NCBI RefSeq assembly: GCF_026151205.1
Contig: NC_087072.1
Span: forward strand, 15,414,169 to 15,478,168
DNA: 64,000 nucleotides
Origin: Bolinopsis microptera
Lineage: Eukaryota; Ctenophora; Tentaculata; Lobata; Bolinopsidae
Direction: 5' to 3'
In this document: positions 12,363-23,800 of the stretch, piece by piece
Layout of the letters: each line of letters starts with the position of its first letter
Numbering within the stretch: position 1 is the stretch's first letter
Translations under genes and position numbers: made by a program
The notes under the pieces: model-generated
Databases searched by the model: none
Told to the model about the DNA's origin: nothing
What the model saw: the letters and a program-made list of their open reading frames with translations, nothing else

Positions 12363-13359
12363 ATAGATGTGGATACTGGCGAGGAGGTGATAATTGTTTG
12401 TTTACATTAATAGTGAGCACATGTTAAGCAGGCTGAGGAGGTGATAATTGTTTGTTTACATTTTAGGTCGAGCACATGTTAAGCAGGCTGAGGAGGTGAT
12501 ACATATTTTGTATTATAGAAGGTTTGTAACACTTGTAACGCCTTCTTGTTACCCCCCTTTGAGGACCCCGAATTATTTTCTGAACGAAAGCTCAAAAATA
12601 ACCGAGAAATCGACCTTCTTATTAACTCATTTTGATGACTGTTTCTGACCTAAAATTGCACGAAAAATCGATTTAGCTAGGTTTTAGAACCTATAAACAC
12701 TTCCTTATCCCTCAAAATTGATGTTTTATAGTTAATACGACCAACAAGCAACATATATTTTGATCCTTCGGTTCTACTCATGACCTAGACAGTTAAGCTG
12801 AACCGGACAGATTGAGGCAATCCTCACCTTAACTGATCAAACTGGTACTAACACAATTTTCAGATATAAATGTTCTTTGCGATACGTTTATTGCAGCTTT
12901 GCAACTTGAGTGAAGACCAGAGTACGAAAACACACAGCAGGTAAGCAACTCACTTTTGGTGACTGTTCCTCACGAACATTCTGATCCTGTAACATGTGAA
13001 CAGGGAGATCGTCTCCTTAACAAATCGAACAGGTACTATCACAATTTCCAGAGCACAGCATGATAACAAAGTCAAAAGAAACACAATGAAGGTAGGTTAC
13101 CAACACCACAATATAACAATCATACTGACAACTGAATTAAATGTATTCTGACGACGGGCAGCCCTGATGTGCTCCGTGGTCCTCAACGAGCGACCACTTG
13201 TAATAGAGGTGTTATGTCATGTGACACCGATCCGTCCAATCACAAACAGGAAAAGTGAGCAGATCGATATCGTGTGTTTACTTTCCTTATCTTTATTTGA
13301 CCCTCTGTTCACATTGTTATCTCTACCACATCTTGACTCGGCAAGGTCCACGTGCAATA
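12363..13359. repeat. Left outer arm of the palindromic element
   Basis: Inverted match to 20,160-21,146 plus 23,801-24,234. It keeps the uninterrupted sequence GTTAAGCTGAACC at about 12,790, which corresponds to the TTAA site occupied in the right arm. It ends in the 13-bp word TCCACGTGCAATA (13,347-13,359) that is repeated at 18,843. Confidence 0.85.
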
Positions 13360-14289
13360 GTAGTTAGTAGTTAGTAGGTGACGGGAGCTTCTAAGCTTTC
13401 CGTAGTGCCCCCAACCTGCTTTCAGATATGGGGGTCATATATGCCTTCAGTTTCCACCCGGTGAACCTGGTCGGCGAGCCCCCAGGTTTCAACTGCGCAT
13501 AATAATATAGCCGTGCGGGTAATAAATCCCGGGTTGGCTTTTCGTGTATTCGGTAGTGTGGCCGACCCCACTACTCTGCTGCGCGTTGCCGTGTTGGGGT
13601 GCTATCCCGGCCCGCGCGCCGGAGCTAGCCCCTCTCCCCGGCCTCCGCGCACTTCAGCTATTTCGCTATATAAGAATTGAAATCTGCGTTCGTTTTCAAG
13701 AAAACAACAATTTCAAGAAAACAACAATTTTATTTAGTATCAATTAAAGCAGACAAAAATATATTTCATATAAAAATATATTTCATAATATATAACTAGC
13801 ACGAACTTTAGATCAGATATCTTAGGGGACTTGGAGTAGCAAGAGATTGACTAAAAGGTATATAACTTTTACAAAGATACGTCGAGAAGAATCCAGGGTG
13901 ATACAGGATCGGAGAGTGCAGACCAAAAGTTTACGCACCCACCTTTGCCTCCTGAGTTCTTGGTTGGGTAGAAATTTATGCAAACTTGGTCGTTTATACT
14001 CCAAGTCCCTTTCTTAAAAGAAGTAGTATTAACTATGTCTAGAGTTAGCTTCGTTCAATAATAACAATATCAATATAATCAATATCAATACCAGATAAAC
14101 CTACCGAATAAATTATTAAATATCAATTAATTCATTCCGATAAAAAATGTTATAAATTTAGATATTTAACTTATCTAAAAACATTACAACAAATGTTTAA
14201 AAAGCGCCCAAAATCGATTTGAAAGATTTTCTGTCTATAGTACAATCATGATAGTAATAGTAAGTGTGTGCCGCTGCAATTAGATTTGA
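13360..14289. other. Left part of the composite insertion, no gene
   Basis: GC-richer sequence at 13,370-13,660 changes abruptly to AT-rich DNA with short direct repeats (TTTCAAGAAAACAACAA twice near 13,695; AAAATATATTTCATA twice near 13,757). It probably includes the LINE 3' untranslated region next to the stop at 14,290. The small open frames at 13,544 (+) and 14,004 (-) show no domain. Confidence 0.5.
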
Positions 14290-16203
14290 TTACTGCAATT
14301 TAAAATTGTTTGGAGTCCATGTATCTTTTAAGTCAGCTGCCTGTGCTTGTATTAATAGTGCTTTGGTTCTCAGTTTTATCAAGCTAATGGACGTTTCTAA
14401 GCAATTGCTTGAAGTTAAAATTTTTTTATGAACAGCGTTCCAAAGCTTGGCTGCATTAAACAAAAAGGTATTTGATTTATTTAGGAGAATAACCATTAGA
14501 CTCGTTGCACGGTTTGAAATGTTGATAGCCTCATAAAGGGAGTATGGGCAGTGGTACTTGATAATCTTAGAGAATTCTAAAATACAGTGATATTTGTACA
14601 AGTTTTGAGCTGTAAGAATTTTTAATCTATTAAAAATGGGTTTTGTATGCTCCTTTTCAAAGTGTTTATGGTCTAGTTTTTGCATACCGTATGGTCTAGT
14701 ACGTGCACATGTTGATTGTTTATCTAAATATGAGTCAAGGTCGCCAAAAAGGATCCTTATACAGTGCTTCTGTGTGATGAAAAGACTATCATTGGACCGT
14801 TCTTTGAGGACAACACCCCAAACGCTTATACCATAACTGAGATGTGATTCAAAAAGAGCATTATATATTTTCAAATATAGTTCAGAAGGTATCGAGTGCC
14901 GAATTCTGCAGATTGCACCAGTCATAGATCGCAGTTTTTTACGGATGTAGTGCATGTGGGCAATCCAGTTTAGCTTACTATCTATAACAACACCTAAGAA
15001 TTTGGTATCCTTGACTTTAGTAATAACCTTACCATTGATGAATATTGATCTAGATTCATCTAGCAGGATAGCAAATGGTCTGGTCCGTGCACAGGTGTCA
15101 TCATATTCAGAGGCAGGTTTAAAATGTATGTAGCAGCATTTGGACATGTTGATATGAAGTAGATTACATTTCATGTAAATCGAGACATGTTTAAGTACTA
15201 AGTTGGCTTTTTTGTATGTTGCTTCTCTAGATGGTCCTGATATGAAGATATTAGTGTCATCAGCATAAAGTACAAATTTCACCTCACTGTCTGAAAAGCA
15301 GTTTACTATATCGTTCATATACAATAGGAAGAGTAACGGCCCTAGAATTGACCCTTGTGGTACTCCAAATTTCACGTCCATTGTTTCTGATGGTACATCG
15401 TTATACATAACATACTGCTTTCTGTTAGTCAAATAGCTTTTTAGTAAGGTAAGTGCTGTGCCCCTAATACCGCAGGAATTTAATTTGCATAAAAGAATAT
15501 CGTGATCAAGGGTGTCGAAGGCTTTGCTCAAGTCAATGAATATCCCTAGGACATGTTTATTGCTTGCCAGAGACTTAGTAACGGAGTCTATAGATTTGTG
15601 TAGAGCATGGGTGGTAGAATGGCCTTTTCTAAATCCAAACTGTGAGTCTGTTAGTACACCTTTAGATGTGAAGAAATTATAGAGGCGTTTATAAATGACC
15701 TTCTCGAAGATCTTTCCAAATAAAGGTAATATTGATACAGGCCGATAATTTTCAATGCATTCCTTATTGTCTTTCTTGTAAATAGGAATAACTTTACCAG
15801 TTTTAAAAATACTTGGGAATGTACCACTTTGTATACATGTGTTGTAAAGCCTAGCCAAGGTACCAGCAATGAGCTTGGCCGGTTTTTTTACAACAACTAT
15901 AGGTATGTCACTCGCCTTACCATTTTGAAAATCTCTGATCACCTCTATAATTTCTTCTTCATTAGTTTCTTCCAGGTATATGGAGTCAGATACCGAATTA
16001 GACATAAACTGAGCAAATGATTCTACTGGTTCCAGAGAAATACTATTGTTTGACAGTACATTTTTATTGAGATTACTTGCAAGAGATGTAAAATATTCAC
16101 AGAATTTGTTAGCAATTATTCGTCTGCAAGTAACTCTCTGGCCATCTATAACAAAATCGTCCTTACATCTAGGTTTGGCAAGATAATTATTTCGAGTAAA
16201 GAA
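14290..16203 (-). CDS. LINE (Jockey/CR1-like) reverse transcriptase, 5' truncated
   Basis: The minus-strand frame is open from about 16,203 to a stop at 14,290, about 637 codons; the first Met is at 16,005. It encodes a non-LTR reverse transcriptase. Motifs in order are ENYRPVSILPLFGKIFEK, FGFRKGHSTTHAL, IFIDLSKAFDTLDHDILL, FGVPQGSILGPLLFLL, FVLYADDTNIFIS (catalytic YADD) and KFLGVVIDSKLNW. A C-terminal part without recognised domain follows. The word TCARTRP occurs twice in the C-terminal half (near 15,090 and 14,700), which may be a small internal duplication. The endonuclease and ORF1 are absent because homology ends at 16,203. The frame has no stops, so insertion is fairly recent. Jockey/CR1 placement is from motif style, not phylogeny. 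Confidence 0.9.
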   Translation of the reverse strand, partial: FFTRNNYLAKPRCKDDFVIDGQRVTCRRIIANKFCEYFTSLASNLNKNVLSNNSISLEPVESFAQFMSNSVSDSIYLEETNEEEIIEVIRDFQNGKASDIPIVVVKKPAKLIAGTLARLYNTCIQSGTFPSIFKTGKVIPIYKKDNKECIENYRPVSILPLFGKIFEKVIYKRLYNFFTSKGVLTDSQFGFRKGHSTTHALHKSIDSVTKSLASNKHVLGIFIDLSKAFDTLDHDILLCKLNSCGIRGTALTLLKSYLTNRKQYVMYNDVPSETMDVKFGVPQGSILGPLLFLLYMNDIVNCFSDSEVKFVLYADDTNIFISGPSREATYKKANLVLKHVSIYMKCNLLHINMSKCCYIHFKPASEYDDTCARTRPFAILLDESRSIFINGKVITKVKDTKFLGVVIDSKLNWIAHMHYIRKKLRSMTGAICRIRHSIPSELYLKIYNALFESHLSYGISVWGVVLKERSNDSLFITQKHCIRILFGDLDSYLDKQSTCARTRPYGMQKLDHKHFEKEHTKPIFNRLKILTAQNLYKYHCILEFSKIIKYHCPYSLYEAINISNRATSLMVILLNKSNTFLFNAAKLWNAVHKKILTSSNCLETSISLIKLRTKALLIQAQAADLKDTWTPNNFKLQ

Positions 16204-16338
16204 TCAGAGTTGCCATGCCGCTCGCCCGAGCGTTTGGAGTTTTAGGAGCCAGTCCAGACACTTGCCTGGATTGCATCGCAATAGCTCCGTATCGACTCCT
16301 TACGCCCGAGTAAGTTGTTATATCCTATATAGTGTGTA

Positions 16339-16527
16339 GTAGCCATGGTAACAGTGTGTAGTTGCTATGGTAACAGTGTGTAGTTGCTATAGTATCAGTA
16401 CGTAGTTACTATGGTAGCAGTGTTTAGTTGTTAGGTAGTGATTTGGAGTTGCTACGGTAACCGTGTGTGGTTGCTATGTTAAGAGTGTGTAGTTTCTATG
16501 GCAACATTGAATGGTTGCTGTGGTAAC
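16339..16527. repeat. Minisatellite of X-box-like motifs
   Basis: A degenerate unit of about 20-30 bp is repeated eight times, each centred on a near-palindrome: GTAGCCATGGTAAC, GTTGCTATGGTAAC, GTTGCTATAGTATC, GTTACTATGGTAGC, GTTGCTACGGTAAC, GTTGCTATGTTAAG, GTTTCTATGGCAAC, GTTGCTGTGGTAAC. Most fit the RFX transcription-factor X-box consensus (RYYNYY, 1-3 bases, RRNRAC). The array sits within the 5.5-kb insertion. Whether any factor binds is unknown. Confidence 0.8.
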
Positions 16528-16573
16528 AATTTAGAGTTCTTCTTCGTTGACAAATTCTAGTAAAGTCGTTTCA

Positions 16574-16640
16574 AATGATTAACATCGTTTAAATGAATAA
16601 CATCGTTTAAATGAATAACATCGTTTAAATGAATAAAACT
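16574..16640. repeat. 18-bp tandem repeat
   Basis: The unit AATGAATAACATCGTTTA is repeated just over three times with one variant first copy. It starts about 50 bp after the X-box-like array. No function is suggested. Confidence 0.85.
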
Positions 16641-18224
16641 GAATAAAAAGTTGAAACAATAGATAATAAAATTACACGCCATGCGCGCTACCAGAGTAGC
16701 TAGCGCAGCGCGCAAAACGTATTAAAGGATTGACAGCGAGATCATTAGCACATACTGTGCTCAAATGGCGTTCGCGCGTTACGTAAAATATAGGAAAAAT
16801 TTAATATAGCAATCTCAATTCGAACCTTGAAGATAACGCTGATTGGATGAATCAATCATTCATTGATAAGCCAGTGTGTGCTACACTCATATCGTTTCAT
16901 CTACACACTAAGTAATCACTAATCTATAATGATGAAGTAGTGGCAGAAAAGTCATGCCTTGTAACATGATCAGGTTTGACAGCGGTGCATTTGATGGCTG
17001 AAGATTACTTCGGTGAGTCTGTTTGAGAGGTTGTGCTATTAGAGTGGAATTTACCAGGTGTAGGAGCTGCGCCTTGAGGGAAGAATGTAACCAGTTTTGG
17101 AAAACTGTCGCCCTGTCGTGTGGTAATATTTTAATTCTGTGAAAGCATGGTTCGAGGTAAAATTTATAAACAAGTAAGTAAAGTGAATCAATTTTACACG
17201 CTAAAACTTTATATAAACATGGGCTTTTAAGGAAAATAGATCATGTTAGGTCTGATATGTCTGGCCGGAGGCCTTTCTCTTTGATATGTGGTGTATGGCC
17301 ATGGGCCGTTCTCTTTTGTATGATGTGGAGGATGAGAATTTCAATAGGTATATAATATTTCATGTTATATTACAAATGACGAGATCAATTTCTTGCCTGT
17401 AGACACGGATTAGTAGATGGGTTGGTCGAGGGGGGTATAATGCATGTCTGACTGCAAATCTCAGTTAGACAACTCTGATTTCAGGAACTTGGATAGAGTT
17501 GAGCTTTGTCTTAATAAGAGACATGATGTCTGATGTTGGCATTCTTGTAATCTGTGCGAATGTCTAGGGAGACATGAGCTGTATCAATCAGACTTATCCT
17601 TGGTTCAGAGCAGTATCTGTTGTCCTGCATTGTGGCTGAGTAGCTGTCTGTCTGTTTGGCTTTGATTTTCGTAGATATTTAAGCCTGTTCCTGGGAATCT
17701 AGGGTTGTTAGTATACACACAAGGGGGTGGAACGAAAGTTAGTTTATAATAATAGTTTAGCAGCCAATACGGAGGCAAGTAACGATCGAGAAAACAAGAT
17801 GTGTTCTAAACGCCGTCAAAAAGAGATGATGCAAAAAGTGTGTCTAGTCAACAAACAGAAGGACTGTAACTGAGACCCTGGTTCTATGAATGCTGACGAT
17901 CTACAATATGCAGTAGAGTGAGACAGAATACAAATGAAAGAACAGAACAATAGAATTATAACAAGAAACTTAGCCTGTAGAGTAAAACGGCGGAGAATTC
18001 CAGCACTCATATCAGAGAGTTTCCCCATTTCTGTTGGTGCTGACTTCCCAGAGAAGCAGCAGAGTCGTACTTTATCAGAGTTGCTTGTACCAGAGCGGTT
18101 GATATCAGTCTTTGTTAAGTTGAGGGGCTACTGATGATTTCTTGCTTCTATCCTGCTTCTGTTAGTTTATAATTTTAGTTTAGCCTGGAAGCTAAGAGGG
18201 GATTAGTAAACACGCAGTAGTATG

Positions 18225-18580
18225 GTACACTGCTGCCAGCTGACTCACCAGCAACAATGCATGTCCAAAGGGGAGGCAGAGGGAGAGATATCACCGACAA
18301 CCTGGGTGACAGGCCACCGACAGTGCACCCACCTCTGTAGGTCTGAGGGCGACAGGTCAAGAACCAGGTGAGACTAGTAATCAAACAGAAAAGGGACCGA
18401 ACTGCTAAGGTGATTGAGTGAGTGAGATGCTGCATTGCTACTGGCTGACTCGCCAGCAACAATGCAAGTCCAAGAAGAAAAAAGGAGAGACACTGTCCGT
18501 TATCTGGGTGAGCCACCACCGACAGTGCTCCCACTTCTGTGGGGCTGAGGGTGTTGGCTCCAAGAACCAGCCGTGAGCGA
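18225..18580. repeat. Tandem duplication, unit about 204 bp
   Basis: GCTGACTCACCAGCAACAAT near 18,238 recurs as GCTGACTCGCCAGCAACAAT near 18,442. Downstream words also recur in order (CACCGACAGTGC, then TCTG-GG-CTGAGGG, then CAAGAACCAG). The copies differ by point changes and small indels. It lies in the right part of the 5.5-kb insertion and has no supported gene. Confidence 0.75.
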
Positions 18581-18842
18581 ACAGCGCCTGTCCCCCTCTA
18601 TGGTTAACTTGAGAGTAACAGGACTGTGCCATTCTCCAGGCCAATCCGTTCTGTAACCAGCTGACCCAGCACCACCTCTAATGGAAGATGTGGTTCTTTA
18701 TTCTGAAATATTTGTTTTATTCTGGTTCGGATTGGACTTCGCTAGGATTTATCAGTTTTTCTGTAGACACTAATGCTCCCTCGAGGAAAGACATGAGCCC
18801 CGGCGAAACTGACCAAAAACGTGGCAGGGATTCTCACCCTAC

Positions 18843-19175
18843 TCCACGTGCAATATCTGCACCGCGGTAAACACGCCATGATTACGTCATGAACTTGAAA
18901 TAGTGTGATTGTTGTACACTTATATAACCGTGCCCATCGCCCACGTACATTACAAACTGTTGGGGGGGGGGGGGTGGGGGCAGGGGATGGGGTTTAAGAT
19001 AAACAACCGATCTTGATAGTGTGTTGGTCGCTCCTCCAACTGACTGTGATGCTTATCGTCCAGTCAGGAACAGAATAATAACATAATTTTTTAGTTATAG
19101 TATGTCTCGGCTGAACTGCGGAGATAAGTACAGTTTGCTGTAATATGTACAGTTTGCTGTAATATGTGGTCGCGA
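18843..19175. repeat. Left inner arm of the palindromic element
   Basis: Inverted match to about 19,840-20,170, including a poly-G run (about 18,961-18,975) mirrored by a poly-C run (about 20,046-20,062). The match is strong to about 19,075 and decays toward 19,175 (shared words TTTTAGTTATA and TAATATG-GGTCGCGA). Confidence 0.8.
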
Positions 19176-19839
19176 ACAGGAAAAAACGACACGAATGTGT
19201 ACGGTACCAGCTAAAATATCTACCAGTTACATTCAGTACAAGTATATTTCGAATAGCAATTTTAATAGCGTACAGCAAAGTTCTAACCCATGATCCGAAA
19301 TAAAATGCAGCTGGTAAACGAACTAAAGAGGGGTTCACTGAACCATTTCAACAGCGCACCTATTACCCGTTATCGATTTTATCAATACTTGAACTTCCGT
19401 GTTATCTCATCTAAAATAAACACCCCGCACACAAAATGAATTCCATTGACTTGAAATTGAGGGCAAGTGCAGCATTTTAAAGTTACACAAACTCTTATTA
19501 CAATTGTGAGAAGGACTCCAAGTTTACATATTTAAAACGGCAATGACTAATTACAAAGCACAAATTGAAATTTTTAGTGTCTAACCTGGCAAAAATGAAC
19601 TGCACCATGTTGAACTAGTACTTCAACTCTGTCAGGTATAACCATGCTTGTCCTCCTGTATACTGCCTCCTCCTGGAACATACAGTTCTTGTCAGTGAAG
19701 TCGTGTCCTAGATTCTGTTTCCAAACACTTACTGTCTAAAGGTCTAAGTTAAGCAAAGGAGCACTCATGGATATATGCATTATTCCTTTGCTTCCAGTTG
19801 GTGTAAACTTAAAGCACAGTTCATCATTTGGAATCTCAC
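19176..19839. other. Loop of the palindromic element, no gene seen
   Basis: About 0.66 kb of AT-rich DNA between the inverted arms. The minus-strand frame at 19,338-18,994 is only 114 codons and has no domain. No transposase motif was found, so the element appears non-autonomous. Confidence 0.5.
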
Positions 19840-21146
19840 TCAGTTCATAATCGCGACCTCATATTAGAGTAAATGTTTTTAATAATACTAATCTCCGCAA
19901 TTGAACAATGAAACCGAAACATGATATAACTAAAGAATGTTAATGTTCCGTTCATGACTGGACGGTTAGCATCACAGTCAGTTGGAGGAGCGACCAACAC
20001 ACTATCAAGAGCGGTTGTTTATCTTAAACCCCATCCCCCGCCCCCACCCCCCCCCCCCCCCCAACAGTTTGTAATGTACGTGGGCGATGGGCATGGTTAT
20101 TTAAGTGTACAACAATCACACTATTTCAAGTTCATGACGTAATCATGGCGTGTTTACCGCGGTGCAGATATTGCACGCGGACCTTGCCGAGTCAAGATGT
20201 GGTAGAGGTAACAAGGTGAACAGAGGGTCAAATAAAGATAAGGAAAGTAAACACACGATATCGATCTGCTCACTTTTCCTGTTTGTGATTGGACGGATCG
20301 GTGTCACATGACATAACACCTCTCTTACAAGTGGTCGCTCGTTGAGGACCACGGAGCACATCAGGGCTGCCCGTCGTCAGAATACATTTAATTCAGTTGT
20401 CAGTATGATTGTTATATTGTGGTGTTGGTAACCTACCTTCATTGTGTTTCTTTTGACTTTGTTATCATGCTGTGCTCTGGAAATTGTGATAGTACCTGTT
20501 CGATTTGTTAAGGAGACGACATTGCTTATATTCTGCCTTGTAAACAAAGAGCAAATCTTCTTAATGCCTTCTTCCTGTCCTAAAACTAAAACTTCATCCT
20601 ATTAAAGTAAAGGCCAGTTGTTACCACAAGCTATTATACCGTCCCTCTCAAAAACATGCCTCAGCCTCCATCAAAAACAATTTTAGTTTTCAGTCCTTTT
20701 AGTTTCCAAAAATCTACCGAGCTAGTGTTCTGGTGTGCACAAAAGCCCCTAAGCCCGTGCATTCCTTGCCCCGCTAGCTGCCAGTCCTTGACAAACTTCC
20801 AATAGCAAAGATCAACTAGACATTTACAAATTGAGCACTATGCAATTTTAATTGTTTTAAATATTTGACTTTGTAAAATGAGCTAAAACATTGATTTATT
20901 AGTTTCATTGATTTATTAGTTTCATTGATCTCCCTGTTCATATGTTACAGGATCAGAATGTTCGTGAGGAACAGTCACCAAAAGTGAGTTGCTTACCTGC
21001 TGTTTGATTTCGTACTCTGGTCTTCACTCAAGTTGCAAAGCTGCAATAAACGTATCGCAAAGAACATTTATATCTGAAAATTGTGTTAGTACCAGTTTGA
21101 TCAGTTAAGGTGTTCGGATTGCCTCAATCTGTCGGGTTCAGCTTAA

Positions 21147-23800
21147 CCCATTAGGGACGACGAGTTTTAAAGTTTGCCGATTTTGATGCCGTTTAACACA
21201 CTAGGTCACATTACAGCAAAAATGAGATATCCAAAAAGCTAATCTGTATCTCGTTTACTTTAAAAGATACAGCTATGGTCGCATACGACCCACTCGTCCG
21301 GGTCGCAAACGACCCATCACGGTTTTTCGGCTATTACTTCTGAAACAAAGACGTTAGGATAAAATAAAAACTGCAGCATAAGTTAAAAACGTATGGTCAA
21401 TACTGTGTGACTCTAACTTTTCAAAAATAAAGAATTTGGGTCATTAACGACCCACTCGGCTCACTTGCTTATTACTACATTTGTCCATGTAACTTCTTGA
21501 ATTCAGCCTAAAACATGACATCATAAGTGCAAAATCGCCTCTCAGCAAGTGATTATCATCATAAACTGCAAAAAATCGGTTAAATGGGTCATTAGCGACC
21601 CACTAGGACCACAAAATTGATTAATTAAATATAATGTTGTCAAACTATTACAAATATTATTATAAAAACATGTTATATCTTGGTCATTACTCCTGTACGT
21701 TGATTTAACTTTTAAAATCGATCAACTGGGTCAATAACGACCCACTCGGAAGTTGAACCACGTCATTAATTATCAGTATCATGCTGTTCCACCATCAAGA
21801 AAGACACTCGTAGGTCTTAATTCCACGCAAACCACGCGTGGATGACCACTAGCCCTCCTGAGTCTGGAGTCTCAAGGTGATCTGCAGATCACGTCACCCA
21901 ATCACTGACGAATAATGGGCAGAATTGGATTGATAGGTAGGTGAGTTTATCAGCTGTTACTACACGACCGTAATGTCGTGGGACAACAAACAACGTGCCT
22001 ATCTTTTCCCGATTCCTAAAAAGTCCAAGAAGAACTATACAACTGCTGGATTCAGATTTCAGATGGCTGCATCTACTCATTTCGCAGCTTCCTTTCTTTA
22101 CTTCTTTATAGGGGCCGTCAACATTGACATAATATAATTACGTTATCACTTATTGGACAATTTTTAGCCCCGCCCCCCCCCCCACACCCCACCACATAGC
22201 TATTATGTCAAAATTACACTAGCGTAATCATTTGGAAACCCCCTCCCTCTCGGCCGATTACGTAATACTTGGTTTCGTTTTGAAAGCTGCCTCGTTGTTG
22301 CTGGGTTGTTACCCACAACAAAGTAGTTGTCTGAGAGATTGCAGGTTGCAGCACCGCCAGCCAGATGGGGGGGGGGGGGCTTTTTCCTTGTCCTTCTTCA
22401 CAGAGCTGTAGATTTAGCCATCTGAATGCAGCAGTTGTTTAATTATTCTTGTACTTTCTAGGAATGTCAAACAGATTGGCATGTTGGATTAGAATATGCA
22501 ATTTGACCGCTCTTCTTTCAGTATTTACCCAAGGTTACAGGATATCTCGTAAACTTTGTGCAGGGGATTTTTCTTGAGTGACCGTGGGACCCTGGGTCTC
22601 AAGCGGTGAGTTGTAGCAGGTCGTTTTCCAAGATACGAAATTGACGAAAAAGGTAACAGAATCTAATAAGCAACAACAACAGCATGGCTATTATCTAGCA
22701 AGTTAGGAACGAGGGCCGATCTCCTTCTCTTTTGCGACACGGCCACGGTCCTTTCGGTACAGATTTCCACGCACCATAGTCAGGACGCAACTCCAGGCAT
22801 ATGCAGTCGTGTTATTCTCGCAGCTCTTTGATGAGTGATGACTGCCCTTCAGTTGGCCCTGGATCTCAGAATGGCTAGTGGTCAGCCACCGTGGTCCGTG
22901 TGGAGTTAAGACCTACGAGTGTCTTTCTTGATGGTGGAACAGCATGATAATTAATGAAGTGGTTCAACTTCCGAGTGGGTCGTTATTGACCCAGTTGATC
23001 GATTTAAGAAGTTAAATCAACGTACAGGAGTAATGACCAAGATATAATATGTTTTTATACTAATATTTGTAAAAGTTTGACAACATTATATTTAATTAAT
23101 CAATTTTGTGGTCCTAGTGGGTCGCTAATGACCCATTTAACCGATTTTTTGCAGTTTATGATGATAATCACTTGCTGAGAGGCGATTTTGCACTTATGAT
23201 GTCATGTTTTAGGCTGAATTCAAGAAGTTACATGGACAAATGTAGTAATAAGCAAGTGAGCCGAGTGGGTCGTTAATGACCCAAATTCTTTATTTTTGAA
23301 AAGTTAGAGTCACACAGTATTGACCATACGTTTTTAACTTATGCTACAGTTTTTATTTTATCCTAACGTCTTTGTTTCAGAAGTAATAGCCGAAAAACCG
23401 TGATGGGTCGTTTGCGACCCGGACGAGTGGGTCGTATGCGACCGCAGTTAGTAAACAGCGTCTAGCTCTGTTTGTGAACATTTGATTATCACGGGCTTTT
23501 CATTCGTGCCAAGGAAATCGTTGCCCGCAACTATTTTGTTCTCAAAAAAATAAGCCTACATAAAGTTTTAATGTCCCAATCAAGGCAAGAAGTTAAGTGA
23601 AATATTTTCCAATTATGACGACTAATTAGTCTAATTATTAAATTGTTAGTGATTAATTGGGTCTCGACTGGAAAGTCAATAATGTAGCCCAATAAATTTT
23701 GAGCATATGTGCGAAAGATTCGTGGCGTTTAGTATTTTGGTTTGTCCTCTATAGCCTCTAGAAAAGGTGGGTCGTAAACGACCCTATCGTCCCTAATGGG
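21147..23800. mobile_element. Non-autonomous TTAA-flanked (piggyBac-like) element
   Basis: The element begins CCCATTAGGGACGA and ends with the complement TCGTCCCTAATGGG, flanked by TTAA at 21,143-21,146 and 23,801-23,804. The other palindrome arm (near 12,790) keeps the empty site with one TTAA, which proves a TTAA duplication on insertion. TTAA targeting and CCC ends are hallmarks of piggyBac. After the short terminal repeat the ends differ (about 130 and 330 bp). A long internal inverted repeat follows (about 21,275-21,850 with 22,870-23,445). The arms carry spaced palindromes of the form GGGTCGTTAATGACCC. No transposase frame is present. The centre contains a run of C near 22,170 and of G near 22,367. 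Confidence 0.88.

Larger units (their letters stand above)
13360..18842 (-). mobile_element. 5.5-kb composite insertion in the left palindrome arm, bounded by a 13-bp direct repeat
   Basis: TCCACGTGCAATA occurs at 13,347-13,359 and again at 18,843-18,855. The opposite arm has one copy (as CCGCGTGCAATA on its minus strand near 20,170), directly continuous with the flanks on both sides. So 13,360-18,842 is an insertion with a 13-bp target duplication, a length typical of target-primed non-LTR insertions. Inside are an open reverse-transcriptase frame on the minus strand, an X-box-like minisatellite, an 18-bp repeat and a roughly 204-bp tandem duplication. The RT reading frame stops abruptly at about 16,203, so the insertion is composite, not one intact LINE. 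Its left edge shows GTAGTTAGTAGTTAGTAGG. Confidence 0.8.

Noticed and set aside
16339-16527. Possible CRISPR array
   Set aside because: Units and linkers are both degenerate and of uneven length, there are no cas genes, and the DNA is eukaryotic. The 34-bp array at 54.6 kb has no spacers at all.
19954-20142. Short frame with a polyproline run
   Set aside because: The prolines come from the poly-C run in the palindrome arm; the mirror copy shows the same as poly-G.
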